Shown here in pieces: positions 8,048 through 16,276 of a stretch of DNA of 42,810 nt. The stretch comes from Hyphomicrobiales bacterium. GTDB lineage: Bacteria; Pseudomonadota; Alphaproteobacteria; Rhizobiales; Hyphomicrobiaceae. A program made the translations under genes and the position numbers. Where the stretch lies: NCBI GenBank assembly GCA_025353015.1, contig JANXRM010000464.1, positions 1 through 42,810 on the forward strand, given 5' to 3'. The notes under the pieces were generated by a model that was not told the origin of the DNA, ran no database searches, and saw only the letters and a program-made list of their open reading frames with translations. How positions within the stretch are numbered: the first letter of the stretch is position 1; each line of letters begins with the position of its first letter.

Positions 8048-8932
8048 ATGCGCCGGCGCTTTCATCTCATGGCCAACCCGAAGGCCGGGCGCGGGCGGCA
8101 AGGCCTGGTCGCCGATGTGGCGGCGCGGCTGACCGCTGCCGGCTGCGATGTCGGCTATAGCTCCGGTGCAACTGAAGCGGCGTGCTTGAGCGAAGCCCGA
8201 TCCATAGCCGAGAGCAAAGCCGCCGGCGTGGTCATTGCGGCCGGCGGCGACGGGACGATCCGGCTGGCGGCCAAGGCTGTGGCCGGAACCGGGGTCGCGC
8301 TCGGCGTCATTCCGCTCGGAACCGGCAATGTGCTGGCGCATGAAGCAGGGTTGCCGCGCGACGCTGACGGCCTCGCCCGCCTGTTGCTGACGGGGCAACC
8401 GCGCCGCATCAACACGGCGACCGCGAACGGCGAGCTCTTTCTGCTGATGGCGGGCGCCGGTTTCGACGGCCGCGTGATCGCGGCTCTGGACCATCGCCTG
8501 AAGAACCGGATCGGCAAGCTCGCGTTTTTTCCGCCGGTAGTGGAGGCGTTCGCGGCGGGCGCCGATCACCTGCACGTCGAGATCGACGGACGATTGCATG
8601 ACGCGACTTGGGTGGTCGTCGCCAATGCCAGCCGGTACGGTGGCGCGTTCGTAGTGGCGCCGGGGACGCGGATGACTGTGCCGGGCCTGGAGGTGGTGCT
8701 GTTCCACGGCCATCTCAGGCACCAGCGCGTGGCGCAGTTGCTGGCGCTTGGCCGCGGACGGCTTGGCGCGCATCCCGCGACTGGTGATGGCCGGATCGAG
8801 CGGGTCCAAGGTACCCGGGTCGAGATCACCAGCGCGCGGCCGGTTCCCGTGCAGCTCGACGGCGACGCGTTCATCGAAACACCGCTCTCCATCCGCGACG
8901 GCGGCCCGGATGTGCACCTCATCCTGCCGTGA
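8048..8932 (+). CDS. Diacylglycerol kinase-family lipid kinase
   Basis: A 294-residue member of the DAGK catalytic-domain family (YegS/DgkB/sphingosine kinase-like), which phosphorylates a membrane lipid such as diacylglycerol with ATP. The N-terminal nucleotide-binding signature is complete: NPKAGRG near residue 10, AAGGDGTIRLAAKAV near 64-78 and PLGTGNVLAHE near 92-102. The C-terminal half is the usual beta-sandwich, including VVVANASRYGGAFVVAPG and the late VQLDGDAF, which is typical of the family. No signal peptide is visible, so it should act at the inner face of the membrane. It stands alone between the rpoH terminator and a convergent gene. The exact lipid substrate cannot be told. Confidence 0.88.
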   Translation: MRRRFHLMANPKAGRGRQGLVADVAARLTAAGCDVGYSSGATEAACLSEARSIAESKAAGVVIAAGGDGTIRLAAKAVAGTGVALGVIPLGTGNVLAHEAGLPRDADGLARLLLTGQPRRINTATANGELFLLMAGAGFDGRVIAALDHRLKNRIGKLAFFPPVVEAFAAGADHLHVEIDGRLHDATWVVVANASRYGGAFVVAPGTRMTVPGLEVVLFHGHLRHQRVAQLLALGRGRLGAHPATGDGRIERVQGTRVEITSARPVPVQLDGDAFIETPLSIRDGGPDVHLILP

Positions 8933-8972
8933 GCGTTTTGTGCAAGTAACGGTGCCTCAAACCAGCCGCATC

Positions 8973-9929
8973 TCACACCAGCAAGGCTTTGCCGATCACC
9001 TGCCGGTCGACGACGAGTTTGAGCGCCTCGGCGGCCTGGGCCAAGGGCAGCGCGTGCGAATGGTAGGGCCGGATGCGCCCGGAGGCGAGCCAGCTCACCA
9101 GCACCTCGAGATTGGCCTTCGCCACGTCGGGTTTGAGCTTGGCAAGTGCACCGATCGTGAAGCCGATGACCTCGGCATCCTTGACGAGCAGATGATTGGT
9201 CTTGGCGACGGCCGGGCGCCCGCTGGTGAAGCCGACGATCAAAATGCGGCCGTAGGGCGCGATGCAGCGCAGGGATTCGTCGAACACGTCGCCGCCAACC
9301 GGATCGAAGATGACGTCGGCACCGCGGCCGCCGGTCAATTCGAGGACCTTCTCGCGGAAACCCTCGCTGTAGTCGACGACGTGGTCGGCGCCGAGTTCTT
9401 TGCACACTTCGAGGCGCTCGGGACTGCGGGCCGTGGCGATGACGCGGGCACCCATCAGCTTGCCGATGTCGACGGTGGCAAGACCGACACCGCCGGCAGC
9501 GCCGTGCACCAGCAACGTCTCGCCGGGCTGCAGGCGGCCCCGTTGCATGGCTGTCAGTGCGGTCATGTAGCTCGAGCGGAACGAAGCGGCGGCCTCGAAG
9601 CTGACGGTTGGCGGCAGCTTGATGACGCTGGCGGCCGCCTGCACGCACTCCTCGGCATAGCCGCCCGTGCACAGCACACGATCACCGACGGCAAGCCCCG
9701 TGACGTTGGTACCGAGGCCGATGATTTCGCCTGACGCTTCGCCGCCAGGAATGAAGGGCAGCTTGTTCTTGACGTGGTAGGTACCCGCGATCCGCAACAC
9801 ATCGGCGAAGCTGACGCCGCGGGCACGCAGCGCGATCTTGACCTCGCCGGGCCCCGCCGCCGGCGACGGCACTTGCCTGACAATGAGGCTGTCCGGCGGC
9901 CCATAGGCTTCACACATCACGACTTGCAT
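8973..9929 (-). CDS. Zinc-independent MDR-family quinone oxidoreductase-like enzyme
   Basis: A 318-residue medium-chain dehydrogenase/reductase of the NADPH:quinone oxidoreductase group. It has the GroES-like N-terminal domain (VSFADVLRIAGTYHVKNKLP, FIPGGEASGEIIGLG) and a Rossmann domain with LVHGAAGGVGLATVDIGK near 144-161, where AAGGVG binds the dinucleotide. The catalytic and structural zinc cysteines of alcohol dehydrogenases are absent, as expected for this group. It probably reduces quinones or enoyl-type carbonyls with NADPH in the cytoplasm. It begins 26 bases after the stop of the CoxL-like gene on the same strand, so the two are likely co-transcribed. The upstream ribosome site is weak (AAGAAAG). 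The substrate is unknown. Confidence 0.85.
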   Translation of the reverse strand: MQVVMCEAYGPPDSLIVRQVPSPAAGPGEVKIALRARGVSFADVLRIAGTYHVKNKLPFIPGGEASGEIIGLGTNVTGLAVGDRVLCTGGYAEECVQAAASVIKLPPTVSFEAAASFRSSYMTALTAMQRGRLQPGETLLVHGAAGGVGLATVDIGKLMGARVIATARSPERLEVCKELGADHVVDYSEGFREKVLELTGGRGADVIFDPVGGDVFDESLRCIAPYGRILIVGFTSGRPAVAKTNHLLVKDAEVIGFTIGALAKLKPDVAKANLEVLVSWLASGRIRPYHSHALPLAQAAEALKLVVDRQVIGKALLV

Positions 9930-9955
9930 TGGACGGGTCTTTCTTAAGTTGGAAT

Positions 9956-12271
9956 TTAAATCGTTGTCTTGGCCGCCTGCATGGCGCGCCAGAGGCGTTC
10001 CGGTGTGGCCGGGCCGTCGATCTCAACGTCGCCGAAGGCTGCGAGCGCATCAGCAATGGCGTTGCCGACGGCAGGAAAGGCCGCGATGGCGCCAGCTTCG
10101 CCGCAGCCTTTGACGCCGAGCGGGTTGGTGGTGCAGCGCGAGCCATTGAAGACCACATCGAAGCGGGGAAAGCTATCGGCGCGCGGCAGGGCATAGTCCA
10201 TGAAAGAACCGGTCAGCGGCTGGCTAGATTGGGCCTCATAGACGGCGGCTTCCATCAAGGCCTGCCCTAACCCTTGAGCGATGGCGCCATGCACCTGGCC
10301 GGCGGCGATCATGGGATTGATCAGCGTGCCGTAGTCGTCCACCGCCGTGTAGCGCGCAACTGTGAGTGCGCCCGTGTCCGGATCGATCTCGATTTCGACG
10401 ACGTGGGTGCCGTTCGGGAACGTCATCCACTCGCGCGTCCAGCTATAGTAGGTGTCGAGCGGCCGGCTGTGCTCGCGCGCCTTGGCCGCGACCTCCAACA
10501 GCGAGGCCGAGCGGTTGGTACCGGCGGCGATGAAGTGGCCGTCCTCGAACCGGATATCGGCTTCGGCTGCCTCCAACATTTGCGCAGCAAAAGCCGTGCC
10601 CTTGGCGATGATCTGGTCGGCGGCGCGCCAGATCGCAGTACCACCCATGTAGGTCGAGCGTGAGCTGCCGGAGCCGCCGCCGATGGCGATCAAATCGGTA
10701 TCCGCCTGGCGGAAATCAATCGCCGCGTTGGGCACGCCCAGACGTGTTGCGACGATCTGCGGGAACGTCGTCGCGTGGCCTTGACCGACGCTGTGCGTGC
10801 CGGTCGTGACCGTCACGCGGCCATCGGTTTCAAAGCGTATTTCGGCGTTTTCGTGCGGCGAGCCGCCGGTGCCCTTGACGTGATAGGCGTAGCCCAAACC
10901 GCGCAGCAGGCCGCGCGTTTCGCTGGCGCGGCGGCGGGCGGCAAAGCCTGCAACGTCGGCTTCGGCGAGCGCGCGGTCGAAGGTTTCCGGAAACGTGCCG
11001 CTGTCGACCTTCTGCCCGAACACGTTGGTCATCGGCATGGCTGATGACGGCACCATGTTCAGACGCCTGAGATGCGCGCGGTCGAAGCCGCCGTGCCGGG
11101 CTGCCTTGTCGATCAGCCGCTCGATGATGTTGACGGCTTCGGCAAATCCCGGCCCGCGCGTGACGCCAAGGGGTGCCGTGTTGGTGAGCACGCCGGCCAC
11201 CCGCAGCGCAATGGCAGGGATGCGGTAAACCGTGCCCGGTAGATGCAGGTACTGATAGGATTGCACGCCGCCGCAACTGACGAGATAAGCGCCGGCGTTA
11301 GCGGTGCTGTTAACGCGCAGCGCCAGGAAATGGCCTTGGGCATCGAGCGCCAAGGTGGCCACGGCTTGTTGATCTCGAGCCTGATGATCCGTGAGAAAGA
11401 CCTCGCTGCGGGACGCAATCCACTTCACCGGCCGGCCCATGACCTTGGCCGCCCAGAGCATCAGCACGTATTCGGGATAGATGAAGTTCTTGGCGCCGAA
11501 GTTGCCGCCGACATCGGGCGCGACGAAGCGAACGGCTGCTGGCGCCACTCTGAGTGCTCGGGCGGCATGATCGCGAATGCCGTGCAGGTTCTGGCTGGAG
11601 ACGTGCGCCGTGTAGCGGCCGGCGACAGCATCGTAGGTGCCAATGACGCCGCGCGGCTCCATCGGGTTCGTGATGATGCGATGATTGTTCAGGCTGAGCG
11701 TTACGCGATGGGCTGCTGACGCGAACGCGGCGTTGACGGCCGTCGTGTCGCCGGCCTCGAAGTCGAAGCAGACGTTGCCCGGCACACCTTCGGCAAGAGC
11801 AGGTGCACCCGCCGCGCGCGCGGCCTCAGGCGTCGATACTGACGGCAGTGGCGCGTAGTCGACAGCGATCAATTCAGCGGCAGCGACGGCCTGTTCCGAT
11901 GTCGCGGCAACGACAACGGCGACGGGCTCGCCGACGTAGCGGACTTTGCCGCGTGCCAGCAACGGTTGGGGGATAAAGGCGAACGGTTCGCCGGTCAGGA
12001 CGTTGGCCTCCATGGTCGGGCGCAGGTCCAGCAGGCCGTCGCGCGTGGCGTCCGCCGATGTCAAAACGGCGAGGACGCCGGGGGCTGCGCGGGCGACGGC
12101 CGTGTCGATCGAAACCACTGCCGCGTGCGCATGGAGCGAGCGCAGCACGACCGCGTAGGCCATGTTGGGGATGACCATATCGTCGAGATAGCAGCCACGG
12201 CCGATGAGGAAATTTGCGTCCTCGCTGCGCTTCGGGGCATCGCCAATCCTGGACTGAAGCATCGTTCGCAT
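9956..12271 (-). CDS. CoxL-type molybdenum hydroxylase large subunit (xanthine dehydrogenase family)
   Basis: A 771-residue molybdopterin-binding subunit of the xanthine oxidase/aerobic CO dehydrogenase superfamily, which hydroxylates a substrate with water at a Mo centre. It opens with SRIGDAPKRSEDANFLIGRG, the usual CoxL start. It carries the cofactor-contact region FVAPDVGGNFGAKNFIYPE and ends with GCGEAGAIAAFPAVGNAIADA, where the Glu of GCGEAG is the family's catalytic base. The active-site loop reads GVTRGPGFAEA, not the AYxCSFR loop of true form I CO dehydrogenase, so CO oxidation is unlikely. I chose the ATG at 12271, nine bases before a second ATG (12262) that directly starts the conserved block; neither has a good ribosome site. 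The FAD subunit and the 2Fe-2S subunit normally found alongside are absent, which makes this an orphan large subunit. Confidence 0.88.
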   Translation of the reverse strand: MRTMLQSRIGDAPKRSEDANFLIGRGCYLDDMVIPNMAYAVVLRSLHAHAAVVSIDTAVARAAPGVLAVLTSADATRDGLLDLRPTMEANVLTGEPFAFIPQPLLARGKVRYVGEPVAVVVAATSEQAVAAAELIAVDYAPLPSVSTPEAARAAGAPALAEGVPGNVCFDFEAGDTTAVNAAFASAAHRVTLSLNNHRIITNPMEPRGVIGTYDAVAGRYTAHVSSQNLHGIRDHAARALRVAPAAVRFVAPDVGGNFGAKNFIYPEYVLMLWAAKVMGRPVKWIASRSEVFLTDHQARDQQAVATLALDAQGHFLALRVNSTANAGAYLVSCGGVQSYQYLHLPGTVYRIPAIALRVAGVLTNTAPLGVTRGPGFAEAVNIIERLIDKAARHGGFDRAHLRRLNMVPSSAMPMTNVFGQKVDSGTFPETFDRALAEADVAGFAARRRASETRGLLRGLGYAYHVKGTGGSPHENAEIRFETDGRVTVTTGTHSVGQGHATTFPQIVATRLGVPNAAIDFRQADTDLIAIGGGSGSSRSTYMGGTAIWRAADQIIAKGTAFAAQMLEAAEADIRFEDGHFIAAGTNRSASLLEVAAKAREHSRPLDTYYSWTREWMTFPNGTHVVEIEIDPDTGALTVARYTAVDDYGTLINPMIAAGQVHGAIAQGLGQALMEAAVYEAQSSQPLTGSFMDYALPRADSFPRFDVVFNGSRCTTNPLGVKGCGEAGAIAAFPAVGNAIADALAAFGDVEIDGPATPERLWRAMQAAKTTI

Positions 12272-12578
12272 GGCTCGTTCGGTTGCGACCGTTGCGGTCG
12301 GGAATGCGAGCATGCTGACACGACGCGTGCAGGCGGTCTACGGGATCGCACCGGCAGCTTTGGACCTTCAGCCGAACGGTAGAGTCCGGAGGAGCTTCGG
12401 CCGCCCTCTGAACGCTAATCAGGCCGGCCCGTGACCAGCGGCCCCCATATGGTGGCAAATGCAGCACGCTTCCCGGTTAATTGTCGGGATAACCCAGCTT
12501 GCAGCAGTTCAATGCCTTGGCGTGGGCCACGCGTTCAACTAGTTTCCGGACAGGTATAAATCATTATTGGAGGGGCAA

Positions 12579-12878
12579 ATGCGTTCCTTGAAACACGTCT
12601 TGGCTGCGACGGCGATGATCTGCGCACTTTCGGCAACGGCTCAGGCGGCCGACTGCGTCAAGGTCGCAGTCTCAGGCGAAGCGGTGACCCACGATATCGC
12701 CGAACTCTTTTCGAAGAACGGTCTTAAAAACATCATGGCTGGGCAGGGCCGCGTCGGTAAAGGTCCGGTTACGACGACCTGCAAACCAGGCTCTGGTACG
12801 ACGACGTGCCACTCCTCGCAGATGGCGTGCAAAGGGCCAGCTCCGAAATCCTGCCTAGGCGCTTGGCTTTGTGTGTGA
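12579..12878 (+). CDS. Small exported cysteine-rich protein, unknown function (99 aa)
   Basis: A 99-residue protein with a clean Sec signal peptide: MRSLKHV, then a hydrophobic core (LAATAMICALSA) and cleavage likely after AQA at about residue 24. The mature part of about 75 residues holds six cysteines (ADC, TTC, TTTC, MAC, KSC, WLC), an even number that fits three disulfides in the periplasm. I do not recognise a family. The ATG at 12579 is preceded by a strong GGAGGGG site at about the right distance, which rules out the TTG at 12567 in the same frame. TATAAA at 12555-12560 could be a -10 element. The gene is isolated, followed by a repeat-filled non-coding stretch, and its third-base GC is lower than its neighbours. 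Confidence 0.65.
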   Translation: MRSLKHVLAATAMICALSATAQAADCVKVAVSGEAVTHDIAELFSKNGLKNIMAGQGRVGKGPVTTTCKPGSGTTTCHSSQMACKGPAPKSCLGAWLCV

Positions 12879-12892
12879 CCTCGCTGCCAAGT

Positions 12893-12920
12893 GTCAACGA
12901 AGACTAGTCAACGAAGACTA
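12893..12920. repeat. 14-bp tandem duplication
   Basis: The unit gtcaacgaagacta is present twice, head to tail and without mismatch, 15 bases after the stop of the Cys-rich exported protein. Confidence 0.9.
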
Positions 12921-12987
12921 GCGACACCTTGGAAATGTGTCTTGAACCGATTTGGCAGCATTCGTCCAATCAGTTCGGACGAAGGAA

Positions 12988-13015
12988 GCCGACTTTCGGG
13001 GGCCGACTTTCGGGG
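12988..13015. repeat. 14-bp tandem duplication
   Basis: The unit gccgactttcgggg is present twice, perfectly and in tandem. It is unrelated in sequence to the 14-bp duplication 68 bases before it. Confidence 0.9.
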
Positions 13016-13066
13016 AGCGTATCGGCGTCAAGCCAATTGCTGCGGTGCACAGCATCGATGCGCCAG

Positions 13067-13138
13067 CGTTTGAACTCTTAGCCGCGTTTGAACTCTTGGC
13101 CGCGTTTGAACTCTTGGCCGCGTTTGAACTCTGGGCCA
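13067..13138. repeat. 18-bp tandem repeat, 4 copies
   Basis: Four head-to-tail copies of cgtttgaactcttggccg. The first differs at one base (tta for ttg) and the last at two positions. The unit is a multiple of three, which is why frames stay open across it on both strands. No gene is assigned to it. Confidence 0.9.
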
Positions 13139-13292
13139 TAACAGTATTAAACATCGGCGCGATGTCTGTTGTGGGGCAATCACGTCGCCGCCAGTTCGCC
13201 GGCTCTCGGAGTAAAGCCGCCAAAGTCATTTGACGTGTGACTCGGCGCGTCAGTCTCGCTGATCCGAGCAACCGTACGTCGCCCCGCTGCGG

Positions 13293-15218
13293 TCAATTAA
13301 CCGCCATGCGCGGCCAGGTGGCGAAAAGGGCTTCGAGGCCGAGGCGGCGGGCGTCGGGCTCGAGGCCGGCGCGCTTCAGGGCGCGGATACTGTCGCCGAG
13401 TGCGATCATGTGCGCGGCTTCGGCGCCGTTCGGACCGAGGGCCCGCATCGCCAGCAGCACGGTGCGCGCAAACTCCCGGCGCTTGGCGGCGTCCTGCAGT
13501 TGCGAGAGGACGCCCGTTTCCGGCAGATGCCCGGTTTTCGGTTGCGGCGTTTTGCTGGCCGCCTCCCAGAGCGGGATCGGGATCTGATAATCGAGCGCGT
13601 CGAGCACCGTCGCCATACGATGCAGGAGATCGGCGGGAAGGCGGCCGCGTAGCGCCAATTGTTCGGCGTGGACAAGGGCCGCCCCGCGCGGTTCGCGCCA
13701 GGCCGGATCGGCAATGTCGGCGAGCACGAGCCAGTGCTGCAGGCTGTCGCCGCGATCGCGACGCGAAAACTCGATCCACGTCCGGGCCGCGTCATAGCGG
13801 CCGGCGGCCATGTTGATTTCGATGGCGGTTTCGGCGAACCAGCCGATCTCCTGCACTGGGGCCAGGCCCTCGATCGGGCGGGCGAGGATCGTGGCGACGG
13901 GGAGATAAAGCCCGTTGCGGCGGGCGTCATCGAGGAGCGCGCGGGCCAAGCGGGTCTTGCGCATCGGCGTGCGCTCGGTATCGACGGCCTTGAAGAGCAC
14001 CGCCCGTCGCAGTAAGGGCTCAGCTGAGGCCGTCAGCGGATCGGTTCCTGCTGCGGGCAATGGCTGCAGCCGGTAGATGCCCGCCAGCGCTTCCGGATCG
14101 AGGACGTTGAGCCGGGCGGCAGCTTCGCCGGCCACCACGCGCAAATTGGCGTTGGAGGTCTCGGCGGTGGCGAGTGCCACCAACAGCGCCGGCTCGGCGC
14201 GATCGAGAATTTCGGAGGGCTGGGCGGATTTCGCCAGCTCCAGGTAACGGTAATCCATCAGCGAGACGCGTTTGCCCAGCGCCGGCTTGAATGGCTGCTG
14301 GGCGGCAACCGCATCGAGTGCGGCAAGTGCCAGCGGCGCGGTGACGCCTTCGGCGCGGGCCAGTTCCGTGGCGAGGTTCGCCGCTTCCGTGTTGCCCTCG
14401 GCCGCCGCGCAATAGGCTGATAGCAGCAGCATGTCGGCTTTGACGTGCTTGGGCATATCCGAGCTTGCACGAACGGCCGCGCGGACATCCTTACAGCCCT
14501 GCTCACGGTCGCCGGAGCCGATCGCGATGCGCGCGCGGAGCGCTGTCAACAGCGGCTCGGCTGGGACGGCACCATCCTTGCTGCGCTGGGCCAGATCGGC
14601 CATCAGACCGGAGCGGTAGAGGGCTTCCAACCGCAAGGCTTCGAAATGGGCGGGGTGCGCGCCGCCATCGGGTGGGGTGGCATTCGTCGTCCAGAGCTTG
14701 CGCCACAGCGCGAAAAGTGCCGCAGAACGGGGCGGGATCTCGAGCTTGCCGACGAACTCTTCGACGGCTTTGGCCTCAAGGCCCTGCCAGAATTCCAGCG
14801 GCAGCCCGGTCCCGTCGTTGGTCATGACGGGTTGGAGTTCGGTTCGCTCGACGGCGCGGGATTTTTCATCGACCGGCGGCAGCGGTTGGCGATCGACATC
14901 TCCGGGGCCGGGTGCTGCACCTGGGCGCGGGTCGCCGGCCACGGGGCGGGCGTCCGGTTGCGATGGATTTTGCCAGGGTTTAGCGCTGACGCCATCCATC
15001 GGCGGCAAGGCGGGCGGCCCAGTCGTGGCTGGCGCGGCGACGGCGGGCCGGCGCTTGGACGGGGGGGCGTCCTTTTTCTCGAAGGGGTTCCAGGAGTCTT
15101 CGGCTGCAGCCTGGGATGGCCAACCCGCTGTCACAAACCCCGCCGTCACGGCGCTCAGCAGGGCTAAACCCAGCATCGCGACAACAGGGGGCCGACGGGA
15201 TTGACTGCGGACGGGCAT
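13293..15218 (-). CDS. Exported or membrane-anchored helical-repeat protein, unknown function (641 aa)
   Basis: I do not recognise a named family. The N-terminus has a basic stretch (MPVRSQSRRPP) followed by a hydrophobic segment at about 14-30 (AMLGLALLSAVTAGFVTAG) that acts as a signal peptide or anchor. A Pro-rich low-complexity linker covers about residues 45-115. The rest, from about 130 to 641, is Ala/Leu-rich and helical, with the look of TPR or Sel1-like repeats (for example FALWRKLW, LRARIAIGSGDREQGC and LLSAYCAAAEGNTEAANLATELARAEG). It therefore probably works in the periplasm as a protein-interaction scaffold. The ATG at 15218 has an AAAGGAT site about 10 bases upstream. It starts 26 bases after the stop of the 47-residue membrane protein, so the two likely form one operon, divergent from aroK. 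Confidence 0.8.
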   Translation of the reverse strand: MPVRSQSRRPPVVAMLGLALLSAVTAGFVTAGWPSQAAAEDSWNPFEKKDAPPSKRRPAVAAPATTGPPALPPMDGVSAKPWQNPSQPDARPVAGDPRPGAAPGPGDVDRQPLPPVDEKSRAVERTELQPVMTNDGTGLPLEFWQGLEAKAVEEFVGKLEIPPRSAALFALWRKLWTTNATPPDGGAHPAHFEALRLEALYRSGLMADLAQRSKDGAVPAEPLLTALRARIAIGSGDREQGCKDVRAAVRASSDMPKHVKADMLLLSAYCAAAEGNTEAANLATELARAEGVTAPLALAALDAVAAQQPFKPALGKRVSLMDYRYLELAKSAQPSEILDRAEPALLVALATAETSNANLRVVAGEAAARLNVLDPEALAGIYRLQPLPAAGTDPLTASAEPLLRRAVLFKAVDTERTPMRKTRLARALLDDARRNGLYLPVATILARPIEGLAPVQEIGWFAETAIEINMAAGRYDAARTWIEFSRRDRGDSLQHWLVLADIADPAWREPRGAALVHAEQLALRGRLPADLLHRMATVLDALDYQIPIPLWEAASKTPQPKTGHLPETGVLSQLQDAAKRREFARTVLLAMRALGPNGAEAAHMIALGDSIRALKRAGLEPDARRLGLEALFATWPRMAVN

Positions 15219-15244
15219 GCTCGGTCGATCCTTTAGTCAATCCA

Positions 15245-15388
15245 CTACCGGCGAATTTTGACGCCAGGCACGGGCTGGGTGACTTCCGTCGACTGCGGCT
15301 CGAAGAACTCGGACATGACGTACAAGCCGCCGTACGTCACGGCCGCGAGCAGCCCGAGTACAATGAGGAAGCGAAACAAGCTCGGCAT
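15245..15388 (-). CDS. Small single-pass membrane protein (47 aa)
   Basis: A 47-residue protein starting MPSLFRFLIVLGLLAAVTYG, with one transmembrane helix over about residues 7-25, then an acidic/polar tail that includes SEFFEPQSTEVTQPVPG and ends VKIRR. From memory, small proteins beginning MPSLFRFL with a similar layout are widespread in Rhizobiales and are often misnamed as histidine kinase; I cannot confirm this by search. The topology would put the short N-terminus inside and the tail outside. It is the first gene of a minus-strand pair with the 641-residue exported protein and is divergent from aroK. Its function is unknown; a helper or anchor for the downstream protein is an inference from the pairing only. 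Confidence 0.72.
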   Translation of the reverse strand: MPSLFRFLIVLGLLAAVTYGGLYVMSEFFEPQSTEVTQPVPGVKIRR

Positions 15389-15558
15389 GGTTGAAGACCT
15401 GCTGTGGGGGTTGGTATTCGGCTAAATTGACGTCATTATGTCTCGAAACAAGGATTGAACAATCGTACGATGGCCCAGATGCTGCTCAGTGTTCATTTAC
15501 CTGCCGCCATTTTGCCTGCCGCCATGGCGGCCTGCGGATCTGCGGGTTAAGGATGACC

Positions 15559-16170
15559 ATGATTCGCGCTGGTTGGAAAAAACAGGTCGTGCCACCCGAA
15601 GATGGTCAGTATGTGATTCGGACGTGGCTCGGGCGCCGCTCAATCGTCATGATCGGCCTCATGGGGTGCGGCAAGTCCTCCGTCGGGCGGCGACTGGCCG
15701 CAGCCATCTCCGTACCCTTCATCGATGCCGACGATGCGATCGAGGAGGCGGCCCACATGACCATACCCGAGATTTTCGCCGCCCACGGTGAGGCCTATTT
15801 TCGCAACGGCGAGCGCCGCGTGATTGCGCGCTTGCTGGCGGCCGGGCCGCAGGTCGTGGCGACGGGGGGCGGCGCCTACATGGATGCCGGAACGCGCGCC
15901 AACATCAGGGCATCCGGCTATTCCATATGGCTCAAGGCCGAAATGCCCGTGCTGATGCGCCGCGTCATGAAGCGCGATAATCGGCCGCTGCTCAAGACCG
16001 GCAATCCCGAGGCGATCATGCGCAATCTCATGGAGCAGCGGTATCCTGTTTATGCCGACGCAGATCTAACGATCGAGAGCCGGGACGTCGCCCACGAGGT
16101 CGTTGTCGCCGATATCGTATCGGCGTTGACCACAAGGGCCGCAGGGTCGAGTACGACTGGCGATCCGTGA
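15559..16170 (+). CDS. aroK: Shikimate kinase
   Basis: A 203-residue enzyme that phosphorylates shikimate with ATP, the fifth step of the chorismate pathway. The Walker A loop GLMGCGKSS lies near residue 34. The shikimate/Mg motif FIDADDAIEEAA follows, then FRNGERRV with the substrate-binding Arg, and TGGGAYMD. The LID arginine region is KRDNRPLL. The N-terminus has about 25 residues before the core. I chose the ATG at 15559 because AAGGA at 15549-15553 is properly spaced from it; the ATG at 15553 overlaps that site, and the frame open back to 15391 has no family character. aroB follows about 100 bases later, a standard order in this group. Confidence 0.94.
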   Translation: MIRAGWKKQVVPPEDGQYVIRTWLGRRSIVMIGLMGCGKSSVGRRLAAAISVPFIDADDAIEEAAHMTIPEIFAAHGEAYFRNGERRVIARLLAAGPQVVATGGGAYMDAGTRANIRASGYSIWLKAEMPVLMRRVMKRDNRPLLKTGNPEAIMRNLMEQRYPVYADADLTIESRDVAHEVVVADIVSALTTRAAGSSTTGDP

Positions 16171-16276
16171 TGGCGTATCGCGCGCCTGGCAGTCTCGATG
16201 GCCCGAAATTGGACTGGGAACCGAGCCGATCGTTGGGCCGAACTTGGACTATTGCTCGATTTTGACAGGAACCACC

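Larger units (their letters stand above)
12879..13292. other. Non-coding stretch filled with short tandem duplications
   Basis: About 410 bases between the Cys-rich exported protein and the end of the convergent 641-residue protein gene. It holds three separate tandem arrays, listed individually. Both strands have open frames across the 18-bp array (giving FELLAA on plus and SSNAAK on minus), but neither has a ribosome site or conserved character outside the repeat, so I treat the region as non-coding. Confidence 0.6.

Noticed and set aside
13067-13138. CRISPR-like array
   Set aside because: The units are directly adjacent with no spacers, and no cas gene is present.
12952-13233. Repeat protein frame with FELLAA units
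   Set aside because: Open only because the 18-bp repeat is a multiple of three; the flanks are not protein-like and the minus strand is open there too.
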